64,000 bases of DNA from Mesobaculum littorinae (GTDB lineage Bacteria; Pseudomonadota; Alphaproteobacteria; Rhodobacterales; Rhodobacteraceae). The DNA lies in assembly GCF_004011175.1 (NCBI RefSeq), contig NZ_RQXX01000004.1, forward strand, positions 186,001-250,000, written 5' to 3'. Of this stretch, positions 9,322 to 18,412 are shown one piece after another. The position numbers and the translations under genes are program-made. Every line of letters begins with the position of its first letter. Positions within the stretch are counted from its first letter, which is position 1. Below the pieces are notes generated by a model, which saw only the letters and a program-made list of their open reading frames with translations, had not been told where the DNA came from and searched no databases.

Positions 9322-9900
9322 ATGTTCTACCGAGACGAACGGCTCGCGCTGTTCATCGATGGATCGAACCTTTACGCCGCTGCCAAGGCGCTGGGATTCG
9401 ATATAGATTACAAGTTGTTGCGGCAGGAATTCATGCGTCGCGGCAAATTGCTGCGCGCCTTCTACTATACGGCGCTGCTGGAAAACGAAGACTATTCGCC
9501 GATCCGTCCGCTGGTGGATTGGCTGAACTACAACGGCTATTCCATGGTGACGAAGCCCGCCAAGGAATACACCGACAGCCAGGGCCGGCGTAAGGTCAAG
9601 GGCAACATGGACATCGAACTGACCGTCGACGCCATGGAGCTGGCGCCGCGGGTCGATCACATCGTGCTGTTCTCCGGAGACGGCGATTTCCGCCCGCTGG
9701 TCGAAAGCCTGCAGCGTCAGGGCGTGCGCGTCTCCGTTGTGTCGACCATCCGCAGCCAGCCGCCGATGATCGCCGACGAACTGCGCCGCCAGGCCGACAA
9801 CTTCATCGAACTCGATGAGCTGAAAGAGGTGATCGGACGCCCGCCGCGCGAACAGCGCGACGAGGATCGGGACCGGTCGCGCGAATCGGCGGACAACTAA
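9322..9900 (+). CDS. NYN-domain (LabA/DUF88-like) protein
   Basis: A 192-residue protein of the NYN/PIN-like ribonuclease superfamily. The conserved acidic positions are visible: D13 in LALFIDGSNLY, D97 and D103 in KGNMDIELTVDAMEL, and D120/D122 in LFSGDGDFRPLV. The C-terminus is a charged Arg/Asp/Glu tail. Proteins of this type are predicted to cleave RNA, but no substrate can be inferred here. The ATG follows an AAAAGGG stretch. Confidence 0.85.
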   Translation: MFYRDERLALFIDGSNLYAAAKALGFDIDYKLLRQEFMRRGKLLRAFYYTALLENEDYSPIRPLVDWLNYNGYSMVTKPAKEYTDSQGRRKVKGNMDIELTVDAMELAPRVDHIVLFSGDGDFRPLVESLQRQGVRVSVVSTIRSQPPMIADELRRQADNFIELDELKEVIGRPPREQRDEDRDRSRESADN

Positions 9901-10064
9901 CCCCGGCCCACGCCCCGCTGGCGCTGCGCCCGCCGCGCCACCGGGCGGCGTCCGCCTCTTTCTCACGCCCCCTTTCACCGACACGCGGCCGCCCCGGCCA
10001 CATCTCGCAGGCCGCAAGTCCAGCTGGGGGCGGAACCCCTTGCGCGGGGCGGCGTTCGCCCCCG

Positions 10065-10499
10065 ATGACCGACGGCCTGTCTCTTCCTGCGATGTTCCTC
10101 GCGGCCTTCGGCGCCGCGACCATCCTGCCGTTCCAGTCCGAAATCGTCTTCGTCGCGCTGCAGGTCCGCGGCGACGTCGCGCTCTGGCTGCTCCTGCTGG
10201 TGGCGAGCGCTGGCAACGTGCTCGGATCGGTGGTGAACTACGTCATGGGCGCGGGGATCGAGCGATTCCGCCACCGCCGATGGTTTCCCGTGACCGAGGA
10301 CCAGCTGACGCGGGCGCAGCGCTGGTACACCCGCTGGGGCAGCTGGAGCCTGCTTCTGTCCTGGGCGCCCTTCGGCGACGCGATCACCGTGGTCGCGGGC
10401 GTCCTGCGCACGCCCTTCTGGCTGTTCCTGGCGCTGGTCACCCTGGCCAAGACCGGCCGTTACGCGGTGCTGGCGGCGGCAACGGCCGGGTTTCTCTAG
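10065..10499 (+). CDS. YqaA-like DedA/SNARE-associated membrane protein
   Basis: A 144-residue inner-membrane protein of the YqaA group. It has hydrophobic segments near 8-30, 38-60, 92-115 and 120-143, and the [12 protein letters not shown] and [13 protein letters not shown] stretches typical of the group. Members are related to DedA flippase-like proteins; the substrate is unknown. It lies 164 bases after the NYN gene, and I see no terminator in the gap. Confidence 0.8.
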   Translation: MTDGLSLPAMFLAAFGAATILPFQSEIVFVALQVRGDVALWLLLLVASAGNVLGSVVNYVMGAGIERFRHRRWFPVTEDQLTRAQRWYTRWGSWSLLLSWAPFGDAITVVAGVLRTPFWLFLALVTLAKTGRYAVLAAATAGFL

Positions 10500-10569
10500 C
10501 CGCACGGCGCGCCCCCGCCGAAGCGTGATCTCCCCCGCCTTTACGCGGCCCCCGGGCGCGCATAGTTTC

Positions 10570-11526
10570 ATGGCCATGACCAAGCCGCCCCTCACCCTCC
10601 GCCTTGCCGCGCCGCGCGGATTCTGCGCCGGCGTCGACCGCGCCATCAAGATCGTCGAAATGGCGATCGAAAAGTGGGGTCCGCCCGTCTACGTGCGCCA
10701 CGAGATCGTCCATAACCGCTATGTCGTCGACGGCCTGCGCGCCAAGGGCGCCGTGTTCGTCGAGGAACTGGACGAGGCCCCCGACGACCGCCCGGTGATC
10801 TTTTCGGCCCACGGCGTGCCCAAGGCGATCCCGGCCGAAGCCGCGCGGCGCGAGATGATCTATGTCGATGCCACCTGCCCGCTGGTCTCGAAGGTGCATA
10901 TCGAGGCCGAGAGGCACAGCCAGAACGGGCTGCAGATGGTGATGATCGGCCATGCGGGCCACCCCGAGACGCTGGGCACCATGGGCCAGCTTCCCCCGGG
11001 AGAGGTGCTGCTGGTCGAGACGCCTGCCGATGTCGCGGGGCTGGAGCCACGCGATCCCGAAAAGCTGGCCTTCATCACCCAGACCACCCTGTCGGTCGAC
11101 GACACCGCCGACATCGTGGCGGCGCTGCGGGCGCGGTTCCCGTCGATCATCGGGCCGCACAAGGAAGACATCTGCTATGCCACGACGAACCGCCAGGCGG
11201 CGGTCAAGGCGATGGCGGGCGGGATCGACGCGCTTCTGGTCGTGGGGGCACCCAACTCCTCGAACTCGAAACGCCTGGTCGAGGTCGGGCGCAAGGCGGG
11301 CTGCACCCATGCGCAGCTGGTGCAACGGGCGACCGACATCGACTGGCGGTCTCTTGACGGCATGCGCGCGCTTGGCGTGACGGCAGGCGCCTCGGCGCCA
11401 GAGGTGCTGATCGACGAGGTCATCGCCGCGCTGCGCGAGCGTTACGACGTGACGCTGGACTTCGTCGAGACGGCGCAGGAGAACGTCGAATTCAAGGTGC
11501 CGCGCGTCCTGCGCGAACCGGCCTGA
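10570..11526 (+). CDS. ispH: 4-hydroxy-3-methylbut-2-enyl diphosphate reductase
   Basis: Last step of the MEP pathway: [4Fe-4S]-dependent reduction of HMBPP to IPP and DMAPP. The three cluster cysteines are C19 ([10 protein letters not shown]), C103 ([11 protein letters not shown]) and C202 ([11 protein letters not shown]). The HEIVHN and SAHGVP segments and the [11 protein letters not shown] active-site loop are also present. The start is ambiguous: ATG at 10570 and ATG at 10576 are both possible and neither has a clear ribosome site; 318 residues from the first. Confidence 0.96.
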   Translation: MAMTKPPLTLRLAAPRGFCAGVDRAIKIVEMAIEKWGPPVYVRHEIVHNRYVVDGLRAKGAVFVEELDEAPDDRPVIFSAHGVPKAIPAEAARREMIYVDATCPLVSKVHIEAERHSQNGLQMVMIGHAGHPETLGTMGQLPPGEVLLVETPADVAGLEPRDPEKLAFITQTTLSVDDTADIVAALRARFPSIIGPHKEDICYATTNRQAAVKAMAGGIDALLVVGAPNSSNSKRLVEVGRKAGCTHAQLVQRATDIDWRSLDGMRALGVTAGASAPEVLIDEVIAALRERYDVTLDFVETAQENVEFKVPRVLREPA

Positions 11527-11660
11527 CGGCGCGGCCCGGCGGCCGTGCGCCCCGGGACACGTACCGTCCCACCCTGCACCACCCAGGGCAATGCCGACCT
11601 TGCGTTCCGCCCCCGGCCCCGGCATTGCGGGGTCCCAGCCCCGCCGCCCGAGGATCCGCG

Positions 11661-12251
11661 ATGAGCGACCCCGACACGCTTGCCTATTACAGTGCCTCCG
11701 TCGACCGCTACCGCGACCTCGTCGCTGCGGATTTCCATGCCGCCGACCGCGACCGGTTCCTGGACGGCCTGCCCGCAGCGGCGCGCCTGCTGGACCTGGG
11801 CTGCGGCCCGGGCTTCGACGCCGCGCGGATGGCCCGGGCGGGACACGTGGTCGAGGCATGGGATGCCGTGCCCGAGATGGCCGCCGCCGCGGATGCCGCG
11901 CCGGGCGTCACAGGACGCTGCGCGCGGTTCGACGACCTGCAGGCCCGGGGCGTCTACGATGGCATCTGGGCCGCGTTTTCCCTGCTGCACGCGCCCCGCA
12001 CCGCCCTGCCCGACCACCTGACCGCCATTCACCGCGCCCTCAGGCCCGGTGGGCGGGCCTATGTGGCGATGAAGCTGGGCCATGGCGAAAGCCGCGACCG
12101 GCTGGGACGACTTTACACCTATGTCACCGAAGAGGAGTTGCTGGGGATGCTAAGCGATGCGGGCCTGACCGTGACCGCCACCCGGACGGGCACGGCCAAG
12201 GGCATGGCGGGACGGGACGACCCCTTTCTGAGCGTGTTCGCCGATGCCTGA
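11661..12251 (+). CDS. Class I SAM-dependent methyltransferase
   Basis: A 196-residue methyltransferase with the SAM-binding motif [13 protein letters not shown] at 43-54, an acidic end of the second strand (AWDAVPEM) and a catalytic-loop region [14 protein letters not shown]. The substrate cannot be told. It resembles small tellurite-resistance-type methyltransferases in general shape. GAGG lies seven bases before the ATG. The last eight bases overlap the start of rnhA, so the two are translationally coupled. Confidence 0.85.
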   Translation: MSDPDTLAYYSASVDRYRDLVAADFHAADRDRFLDGLPAAARLLDLGCGPGFDAARMARAGHVVEAWDAVPEMAAAADAAPGVTGRCARFDDLQARGVYDGIWAAFSLLHAPRTALPDHLTAIHRALRPGGRAYVAMKLGHGESRDRLGRLYTYVTEEELLGMLSDAGLTVTATRTGTAKGMAGRDDPFLSVFADA

Positions 12252-12699
12252 GCTTTTCGCCTATACCGACGGCGCCTGTTCCGGCAATCCCGGCCCCGGA
12301 GGCTGGGGCGCGCTGCTGATCGCGCGCGAGGGCGACAGCGTCCTGCGCGAACGCGAACTGAGCGGCGGCGAGGCCGACACCACCAACAACCGGATGGAGC
12401 TTCTGGCCGCGATCTCGGCGCTGGAAAGCCTGGCGCGGCCATCGAAGATCACCGTGGTGACCGACAGCGCCTACGTGAAGAACGGCGTCAGCCAGTGGAT
12501 CCACGGGTGGAAGCGCAACGGCTGGAAGACCTCGACCAGGAAGCCCGTGAAGAATGCCGAGCTGTGGAAGCGGCTGGACGCGGCGCGCGGCCAGCACGAC
12601 GTGACATGGGAGTGGGTCAAGGGCCACGCCGGTCACCCGGAAAACGAGCGCGCCGACGAACTGGCCCGCGCCGGGATGGCGCCCTACAAGCGTAAATAG
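12244..12699 (+). CDS. rnhA: Ribonuclease HI
   Basis: Cuts the RNA strand of RNA-DNA hybrids. The 151 residues contain the catalytic acids D9 ([16 protein letters not shown]), E52 (NNRMELLAA), D74 (VVTDSAYV) and D138 (NERADELA). The basic handle region ([18 protein letters not shown]) of the E. coli-type enzyme is present. It overlaps the methyltransferase gene by eight bases. Confidence 0.96.
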   Translation: MPELFAYTDGACSGNPGPGGWGALLIAREGDSVLRERELSGGEADTTNNRMELLAAISALESLARPSKITVVTDSAYVKNGVSQWIHGWKRNGWKTSTRKPVKNAELWKRLDAARGQHDVTWEWVKGHAGHPENERADELARAGMAPYKRK

Positions 12700-12756
12700 G
12701 CGCGGCGGGGCCCCAGGGCCCATGCGGTGCGCCTGGGCCGTCCGATGCGTCGGTTT

Positions 12757-12778
12757 GAGTATTTAAGAAGAGAAGAAG
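12757..12778 (+). repeat. Copy 1 of an intergenic repeat (GAGTATTT...AAGAGAAGAAG)
   Basis: GAGTATTT, three variable bases and AAGAGAAGAA stand here and again at 34744-34765; 18 of the 22 positions outside the three-base gap region and last base are the same. Similar purine-rich GTATTT elements are, to my knowledge, scattered in intergenic DNA of many Rhodobacterales. The function is unknown. Confidence 0.5.
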
Positions 12779-12790
12779 CGCAGGCCGGTC

Positions 12791-12819
12791 TTGCGTGTGC
12801 GGGCGATGCGCCTTATAGG
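12791..12819 (+). promoter_or_regulatory. Probable promoter of rpmI-rplT
   Basis: TTGCGT (12791-12796), 17 bases, then TATAGG (12814-12819). The start point would be about 12826, leaving a leader of roughly 70 bases before rpmI, long enough for L20-type autoregulation though I see no clear structure. infC, which often precedes rpmI, is not here. Confidence 0.5.
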
Positions 12820-12898
12820 GCGGCGTTCGAATACCCGCAGGGGCCGGCCACGCGGCATGCCGAGCCCTTGCGTCCACCTCTCGAGGAAGGAGACGGAA

Positions 12899-13099
12899 AT
12901 GCCCAAGATGAAGACCAAGTCGAGCGCGAAGAAGCGCTTCAAGGTCACCGCGACCGGCAAGGTCATGGGTGGCCAGGCCGGCAAGCGGCACGGCATGATC
13001 AAGCGGACGAAGAAGTTCATCCGCGATGCCCGCGGCACCCAGGTCCTGAGCGAGCCCGATCAGAAGCTCGCGAAGTCCTACATGCCCTACGATCGCTGA
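12899..13099 (+). CDS. rpmI: Ribosomal protein bL35
   Basis: A 66-residue basic protein of the large ribosomal subunit. The start [20 protein letters not shown] and the [16 protein letters not shown] stretch are diagnostic. AAGGAG stands just before the ATG. It is followed 13 bases later by rplT. Confidence 0.97.
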   Translation: MPKMKTKSSAKKRFKVTATGKVMGGQAGKRHGMIKRTKKFIRDARGTQVLSEPDQKLAKSYMPYDR

Positions 13100-13112
13100 G
13101 GAGGCCTGAGAG

Positions 13113-13475
13113 ATGTCGAGAGTTAAAGGCGGGACCACCACCCACGCACGTCACAAGAAGGTCATCAAGGCTGCGAAGGGCTATTACGGCCGCCGCAGCA
13201 CGGCCTTCCGCACGGCCACCCAGGCCGTCGACAAGGCCAACCAGTACGCCACGCGCGACCGCAAGAACCGCAAGCGCAACTTCCGCGCCCTGTGGATCCA
13301 GCGGATCAACGCCGCCGTGCGCGCGCATGACGAAAACCTGACCTATTCGAAGTTCATCAACGGCCTGTCGCTGGCCGGGATCGAAGTGGACCGCAAGGTC
13401 CTGGCCGATCTCGCCGTGCACGAGCCCGATGCCTTCGGCGGGATCGTCGACAAGGCGAAAGCCGCGCTGGCCTGA
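13113..13475 (+). CDS. rplT: Ribosomal protein bL20
   Basis: A 120-residue rRNA-binding protein needed early in 50S assembly. It has the [14 protein letters not shown] and [21 protein letters not shown] blocks and the [25 protein letters not shown]-terminal domain. A GAGGAGG ribosome site precedes the ATG. In bacteria bL20 often represses its own operon. Confidence 0.97.
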   Translation: MSRVKGGTTTHARHKKVIKAAKGYYGRRSTAFRTATQAVDKANQYATRDRKNRKRNFRALWIQRINAAVRAHDENLTYSKFINGLSLAGIEVDRKVLADLAVHEPDAFGGIVDKAKAALA

Positions 13476-13498
13476 CCGCCGCACGGATGTGAATGACG

Positions 13499-13531
13499 AA
13501 AAGGGCCGCCCCTGCCGGGGCGGCCCTTTTT
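13499..13531. terminator. Bidirectional intrinsic terminator
   Basis: A ten-pair GC stem (GGGCCGCCCC at 13503-13512 with GGGGCGGCCC at 13517-13526) and a TGCC loop, flanked by AAAA and TTTTT. It ends rpmI-rplT on the plus strand and can also serve the dienelactone-hydrolase gene on the minus strand. Confidence 0.9.
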
Positions 13532-13655
13532 GCGTCCGGGCGTGCGTGAAGGGGGCCGAAGGCCGGCGAAGCCGTCTCTCCGCCCCCGCAGGCCTGGGGC
13601 CGCCCGCCCGGGTCGCGCAAGGCTGCCGGGCGGACGGTGCGTCCTTTTCCCGATC

Positions 13656-14396
13656 TCAGGCGCCGATCTGCTCTTCGAGGAAATCGGTGAAGGCCTCCCA
13701 GCTTTCCTTGTCCGCCCGCTCCTGGTAGCTGTCGCTGCCCATCACGGTGAAGGCATGCGGCGCGCCCGAGTAGATCTCGACCGTGAAGTCGTTGCCGGCT
13801 GCTTCCAGCTCTTCGGTCAGCGCGACCGCGTCGGCAAGCGGAACGGCGGTATCGGCGGCGCCGTGCAGGACCAGCACCGGCGGCTCGTCCCCGTCCCAGC
13901 CCTGCCCTTCGGGCGTGGCGAGCGTGCCGTGGAAGGTGGCGTAACCCGCGGCCTCACCGGCCATCTCGCTGCGCGCCATCTCAAGCGCGACGCCGCCGCC
14001 GAAGCAGTAGCCCGCGACGATCAGCGTTGCGGCGTCCGATTTGTCGCGCGCGGCGGCCAGCCCCGCCTCGGTCAGCCCGCGCATCCGCTCGCGGTCTTCG
14101 TAGAGCGCGCCGGTCGCGGCCTGCCGTTCTTCCATGGTGTCGAGCGGCACGTCGGGCCCGAACATGTCGAGCGCGAAGGCGTCATAGCCCATTTCGGCCA
14201 GCATGTCGGCGCGCTCGCGTTCGTAGTCTGTCAGACCGTCCCAGTCGGACGCGATGAGGACGAGGCCCTTGGGGTCGTCCGCGGCGGCGTAGTAGCCCGT
14301 GAGGTCCGTATCCTCGTAGGAATAGCTCACGTCCTCGGCCAGCGCGGGCGCGGCGAGGGCGAGGATCGGCAGGGCAGTCAGGGTCGTGCGAAGCAT
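13656..14396 (-). CDS. Secreted dienelactone-hydrolase-family protein
   Basis: A 246-residue alpha/beta hydrolase with a signal peptide (about 1-20, cut near ALA-ED). The dienelactone-hydrolase triad is clear: C131 in [11 protein letters not shown]182 in HGAADTAVP and H214 in GAPHAFTV. True dienelactone hydrolases are cytoplasmic, so this exported form probably hydrolyses another ester. AGGAGG lies before the ATG. It is divergent from pheS. The minus-strand frame stays open far upstream through pheS and pheT, but the ribosome site and signal peptide fix the start here. Confidence 0.88.
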   Translation of the reverse strand: MLRTTLTALPILALAAPALAEDVSYSYEDTDLTGYYAAADDPKGLVLIASDWDGLTDYERERADMLAEMGYDAFALDMFGPDVPLDTMEERQAATGALYEDRERMRGLTEAGLAAARDKSDAATLIVAGYCFGGGVALEMARSEMAGEAAGYATFHGTLATPEGQGWDGDEPPVLVLHGAADTAVPLADAVALTEELEAAGNDFTVEIYSGAPHAFTVMGSDSYQERADKESWEAFTDFLEEQIGA

Positions 14397-14488
14397 GTGT
14401 CTTTCCTCCTGTCGGTGTCCTTGGGCAAAATGGCCCGCCGCCGGATGCGGGCAAGGGCCGCGCACCTCACGCTTTCGGGGGGCGAGGC

Positions 14489-14517
14489 TTGCCTTGGCCG
14501 GGCGCGGAAGGTAGCAC
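14489..14517 (+). promoter_or_regulatory. Possible promoter of pheS
   Basis: TTGCCT (14489-14494), 17 bases, TAGCAC (14512-14517), about 40 bases before the pheS ATG. The -10 box is weak (three of six), but the spacing and position fit. No attenuator-like leader peptide was found in the 159-base gap. Confidence 0.35.
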
Positions 14518-14555
14518 GCAGGCCGACACCCGGACGCATTGCGGACAAGAGGCCC

Positions 14556-15620
14556 ATGACCGACCTGCGCGAAAAATACCTGACCGCCATTTCCCAGGCC
14601 GCCGATGCCGATGCGCTGGAAGAGGTGCGGCTGGCCGCCGTCGGCAAGAAGGGCGAGGTTGCCCTGGCGATGCGCGGCCTCGGCAAGATGACGCCCGAGG
14701 AACGGCAGGTCGAAGGCCCGCGGCTGAACGCCCTGAAGGACGAGATCAACTCGGCCCTGGCCGCGAAGAAGGCGGCGCTGGAGGATGCGGCGCTGGATGC
14801 GCGGCTGGCCGAGGAATGGCTGGACGTCACCCTGCCCGCGCGGCCGCGGCGGGTGGGCAGCATCCACCCCGTCAGCCGGGTGTGGGAGGAAGCCACCGCG
14901 ATCTTTGCCGACATGGGGTTTGCCGTGGCCGAGGGGCCGCAGATCGAAAGCGACTGGTACAACTTCGACGCGCTCAACATGCCGTCGCACCACTCCGCGC
15001 GCGAGGAGATGGACACCTTCTACATGAAGCGGGCCGACGGCGACGACCGCCCGCCGCACGTGCTGCGCACCCACACCTCGCCGGTGCAGATCCGCACCAT
15101 GCAGGCGCAGGGCGCACCGCTGCGGATCATCGCGCCGGGCCGGGTCTACCGTGCCGATTTCGACCAGACGCACACCCCGATGTTCCACCAGGTCGAGGGC
15201 CTGGCGCTGGACCGCGACCTGTCGATGGCAAACCTGAAATGGGTGCTCGAGGAGTTCTTTTCGGCCTTCTTCGGGCGGCCGGTGAAGACCCGGTTCCGCG
15301 CCTCGCACTTCCCCTTCACCGAACCCTCGGCCGAGGTCGACATCCAGTGTTCGTGGGAAGGCGGCACCGTGAAGGTCGGCGAAGGCGACGGCTGGCTCGA
15401 GGTGTTGGGCTCGGGCATGGTGCACCCGAACGTGCTGAAGGCCGGCGGGATCGACCCCGACCAGTGGCAGGGCTTTGCCTTCGGCATGGGGATCGACCGG
15501 ATCGCGATGCTGAAATACGGCATCCCCGACCTGCGCGCCTTCTTCGACAGCGACCTGCGCTGGCTGCGCCACTACGGCTTTGCGTCGCTCGACGTGCCGA
15601 CGCTGCGGGGCGGGGTCTGA
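14556..15620 (+). CDS. pheS: Phenylalanyl-tRNA synthetase alpha subunit
   Basis: Catalytic subunit of the (alpha-beta)2 class II synthetase that charges tRNA-Phe. 354 residues. An N-terminal coiled coil (about 1-90) leads into the class II core, with motif 2 around [20 protein letters not shown], the phenylalanine-pocket stretch [16 protein letters not shown] and motif 3 [24 protein letters not shown] precedes the ATG at 14556. pheT follows only after 246 bases, wider than usual. Confidence 0.97.
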   Translation: MTDLREKYLTAISQAADADALEEVRLAAVGKKGEVALAMRGLGKMTPEERQVEGPRLNALKDEINSALAAKKAALEDAALDARLAEEWLDVTLPARPRRVGSIHPVSRVWEEATAIFADMGFAVAEGPQIESDWYNFDALNMPSHHSAREEMDTFYMKRADGDDRPPHVLRTHTSPVQIRTMQAQGAPLRIIAPGRVYRADFDQTHTPMFHQVEGLALDRDLSMANLKWVLEEFFSAFFGRPVKTRFRASHFPFTEPSAEVDIQCSWEGGTVKVGEGDGWLEVLGSGMVHPNVLKAGGIDPDQWQGFAFGMGIDRIAMLKYGIPDLRAFFDSDLRWLRHYGFASLDVPTLRGGV

Positions 15621-15627
15621 GGGCAGG

Positions 15628-15673
15628 CCTCGTAATCCGCTTACGAGGGCGGCGCCCGACCCTGGGTGGGCGC
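15628..15673. other. Two hairpins in the pheS-pheT gap
   Basis: Just after the pheS stop, CCTCGTAA and TTACGAGG form a perfect eight-pair stem with a five-base loop (15628-15648). GCGCCC and GGGCGC form a second stem around ACCCTGGGT (about 15652-15673). There is no T-run. These could protect or process the mRNA, or end it in part. Confidence 0.4.
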
Positions 15674-15866
15674 TCCCGTGCCCCGGCTGATCGCCACCGT
15701 CTGAGCATGAACACCGAGACGGCTGCATCCCGCAGGGCCAAGCGCCCTCCCCGGGGAGGGTCAGGCTCTGCCGGGCGTGACGGACGGAACGCGCCCTCCC
15801 CGGCCCTTCCCCCTGCCCCCATGCTGCGCTAGGACACGGCGCGACAGAGATCAAAGGACGGCCGCG

Positions 15867-18263
15867 ATGAAATTCACCCTCTCCTGGTTGAAGGAGCATC
15901 TCGACACCGACGCCTCGGTCGACGAGATCGCCGAGACCCTCACCGACCTCGGGCTCGAGGTCGAAGAGGTCGTGAACCCTGCCGAGGCGCTGCGTCCCTT
16001 CACCATCGGCCGTGTCGTGGGGGCCGAAAAGCACCCCGATGCCGACAAGCTCAAGGTCTGCCGGGTGCAGACGGCCGGGGGCGAAAGCCAGATCATCTGC
16101 GGCGCGCCCAACGCACGCGAAGGCATCACCGTCGTCGTGGCACAGCCCGGCACCTACGTGCCCGGCATCGACACCACCATCCAGGTGGGCAAGATCCGTG
16201 GCATCGAAAGCCACGGCATGATGTGCTCGGAACGCGAGATGCTGCTGTCGGACGAGCATAACGGCATCATCGAGCTCCCCTCGGGCGAGGTCGGCCAAAG
16301 CTTCGCCGACTGGCTGGCACAGAACCGCCCCGAGGCCGTGGACCCGGTGATCGAGATCGCGATCACCCCCAACCGCCCCGATGCCCTCGGCGTTCATGGC
16401 GTCGCGCGGGACCTTGCCGCGCGCGGGCTCGGCACGCTGAAGCCGCTTGACCATGCGACGGTCGCGGGCAGCTTCCCCTGCCCCGTGGGCGTCACCATCG
16501 ACCCGCAGGCCGCGACACAGGCGCCCGTCTTCATGGGACGGATGATCCGGGGGGTGAAGAACGGCCCCTCGCCCGCGTGGCTGCAGGCGAAGCTGAAGGC
16601 CATCGGCCTGCGCCCGATTTCGACCCTCGTCGACATCACCAACCTCTTCACCTTCGACCGCAACCGCCCGCTGCACGTCTTCGACGCGGCCAAGCTGCAG
16701 GGCAACCTGCGCATCCACCCCGCCACGGGCGGTGAGGAGATGGTCGCGCTGGACGAACGCACCTACGCGATGCCCGAGGGCGCGATCGTCATTTCCGACG
16801 ACAGCGGCGTGGTGTCGATCGGCGGGATCATGGGTGGCGAGACGACGGGTGTCACCGACGACACGACCGACGTGCTGCTCGAGGCCGCGGTCTGGGACAA
16901 CGTCCAGATCGCGCGCACGGGCCGCGCACTCAAGATCAACTCGGACGCGCGGTATCGCAACGAACGTGGCATCGACCCGGGCTACAACGCGCAAGGCGTC
17001 GACGACGCGGCGGCGCTGATCGCCGAGCTTTGCGGCGGCGAGATTTCCGAGGTCGTGCAGGCAGGCGCGGTGCCCGACGTGGCGCGCGCCTATCCGCTGG
17101 ACACCGACCGGGTGCAGACGCTCGTCGGCATGGAGATCCCGGCCGAGACGCAGCGCGCAACGCTCACCGCGCTCGGCTTCACGATGGAAGGCGACATGGC
17201 CCATGTGCCGTCCTGGCGCCCCGACGTGCAGGGACCGGCAGACCTTGTGGAAGAGGTCGCGCGCATGGCCTCGCTGACCAAGCTCAAGGGCGTGCCGATG
17301 CCGCGCCCGCGAGCAGGCGTGCCCGCGCCGGTGCTGACGCCGATGCAAAAACGCGAACAGGCCGCCCGGCGGTCCGCGGCGGCGCTGGGGTACAACGAAT
17401 GCGTCACCTACAGCTTCATCGACCGCGAGGCGGCGCAGCTCTTCGGCGGTGGCGAAGACACCTCGGCGCTGGAGAACCCGATCTCGTCCGAGATGAGCCA
17501 TATGCGCCCCGCCCTTCTTCCGGGCCTCCTGCGGGCTGCGGCACGCAACCAGGCGCGCGGCTTCGGCGACATGGCCCTGTTCGAGGTGGGCGCCGTCTGG
17601 GCGGGCGGTGAGCCCGAGGATCAGCGCCTGCAGGTCGCGGGCCTGCTGGTGGGCCGCACCGGCCCGCGCGACGTTCACGGCGATGCACGCGGTGTCGACC
17701 TTTACGACGCCAAGGCGGATGCCGAAGCGCTGCTGGCCGCCATCGGGGCACCCGCCAAGGTGCAGATACTGCGCGGCGGGGCCGACTGGTGGCACCCCGG
17801 GCGGCACGGGCGCCTCTGCCTTGGCCCCAAGAAGGAGCTGGGCGTTTTCGGCGAACTGCATCCGCGCATTCTGCGGGCCTTCGACCTCAAGGGGCCCGCG
17901 GTGGCCTTCACCATCGCCCCCGAAGAGGTGCCGCTGCCGCGCAGCGCCGATGCCGCACGGCCCGCGATGGCCCTGTCGGACCTGCAGGCCGTCGAACGGG
18001 ATTTCGCCTTTGTCGTGGGGCGCGAGATCGAGGCGCTGAGCCTCGTCAACGCCGCGGCGGGCGCCGACAAGGCGCTGATCGAAGAGGTCCGCGTCTTCGA
18101 CCAGTTCGTCGGCGGGTCGCTGGGCGAGGATGCCAAATCGCTGGCCATCACCGTGCGCCTGCAACCGCAGGACAAGACGCTGACCGACAAGGATATCGAG
18201 GCCGTGTCGGCAAAGATCGTCGAAAAGGTCCAGAAGGCGACCGGTGGCGTCCTGCGCGGCTGA
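15867..18263 (+). CDS. pheT: Phenylalanyl-tRNA synthetase beta subunit
   Basis: 798 residues, normal for the bacterial beta chain. Domains in order: EMAP/tRNA-binding OB fold (about 39-150, with HPDADKLKVCRV and VAQPGTYVPG), B3/B4 editing domain (about 210-380, RPISTLVDITNL), B5 (about 400-470), the inactive class II-like core (about 490-680) and the C-terminal anticodon-binding FDX-ACB domain (about 705-798). The beta chain hydrolyses mischarged Tyr-tRNA-Phe. AAAGGA lies before the ATG. Confidence 0.97.
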   Translation: MKFTLSWLKEHLDTDASVDEIAETLTDLGLEVEEVVNPAEALRPFTIGRVVGAEKHPDADKLKVCRVQTAGGESQIICGAPNAREGITVVVAQPGTYVPGIDTTIQVGKIRGIESHGMMCSEREMLLSDEHNGIIELPSGEVGQSFADWLAQNRPEAVDPVIEIAITPNRPDALGVHGVARDLAARGLGTLKPLDHATVAGSFPCPVGVTIDPQAATQAPVFMGRMIRGVKNGPSPAWLQAKLKAIGLRPISTLVDITNLFTFDRNRPLHVFDAAKLQGNLRIHPATGGEEMVALDERTYAMPEGAIVISDDSGVVSIGGIMGGETTGVTDDTTDVLLEAAVWDNVQIARTGRALKINSDARYRNERGIDPGYNAQGVDDAAALIAELCGGEISEVVQAGAVPDVARAYPLDTDRVQTLVGMEIPAETQRATLTALGFTMEGDMAHVPSWRPDVQGPADLVEEVARMASLTKLKGVPMPRPRAGVPAPVLTPMQKREQAARRSAAALGYNECVTYSFIDREAAQLFGGGEDTSALENPISSEMSHMRPALLPGLLRAAARNQARGFGDMALFEVGAVWAGGEPEDQRLQVAGLLVGRTGPRDVHGDARGVDLYDAKADAEALLAAIGAPAKVQILRGGADWWHPGRHGRLCLGPKKELGVFGELHPRILRAFDLKGPAVAFTIAPEEVPLPRSADAARPAMALSDLQAVERDFAFVVGREIEALSLVNAAAGADKALIEEVRVFDQFVGGSLGEDAKSLAITVRLQPQDKTLTDKDIEAVSAKIVEKVQKATGGVLRG

Positions 18264-18285
18264 CGCCACCCCTGGGATCGCAAAG

Positions 18286-18310
18286 GGCGCCCGGCTCCTG
18301 GCCGGGCGCC
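18286..18310 (+). terminator. Probable terminator after pheT
   Basis: GGCGCCCGGC (18286-18295) and GCCGGGCGCC (18301-18310) make a ten-pair stem with a five-base loop, 23 bases after the pheT stop. Only a weak pyrimidine stretch ending in CCCTTT follows. Confidence 0.6.
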
Positions 18311-18412
18311 GTCATCCCTTTCCACCCATGTCTGCCATCCGCGGCTGTCCGCTGGCGGCGCTGTCCGCCGCACGCCCCTCCGCGCCAGGCGGAGAGCCCC
18401 GGAGGGGCCCGG

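Noticed and set aside
13656-18269. A minus-strand frame open for over 1500 codons, opposite pheS and pheT
   Set aside because: Only its last 246 codons form a gene (the secreted hydrolase). The rest is a shadow of pheS/pheT in GC-rich DNA: repetitive His/Arg/Ala/Gly composition, no domains, no ribosome site.
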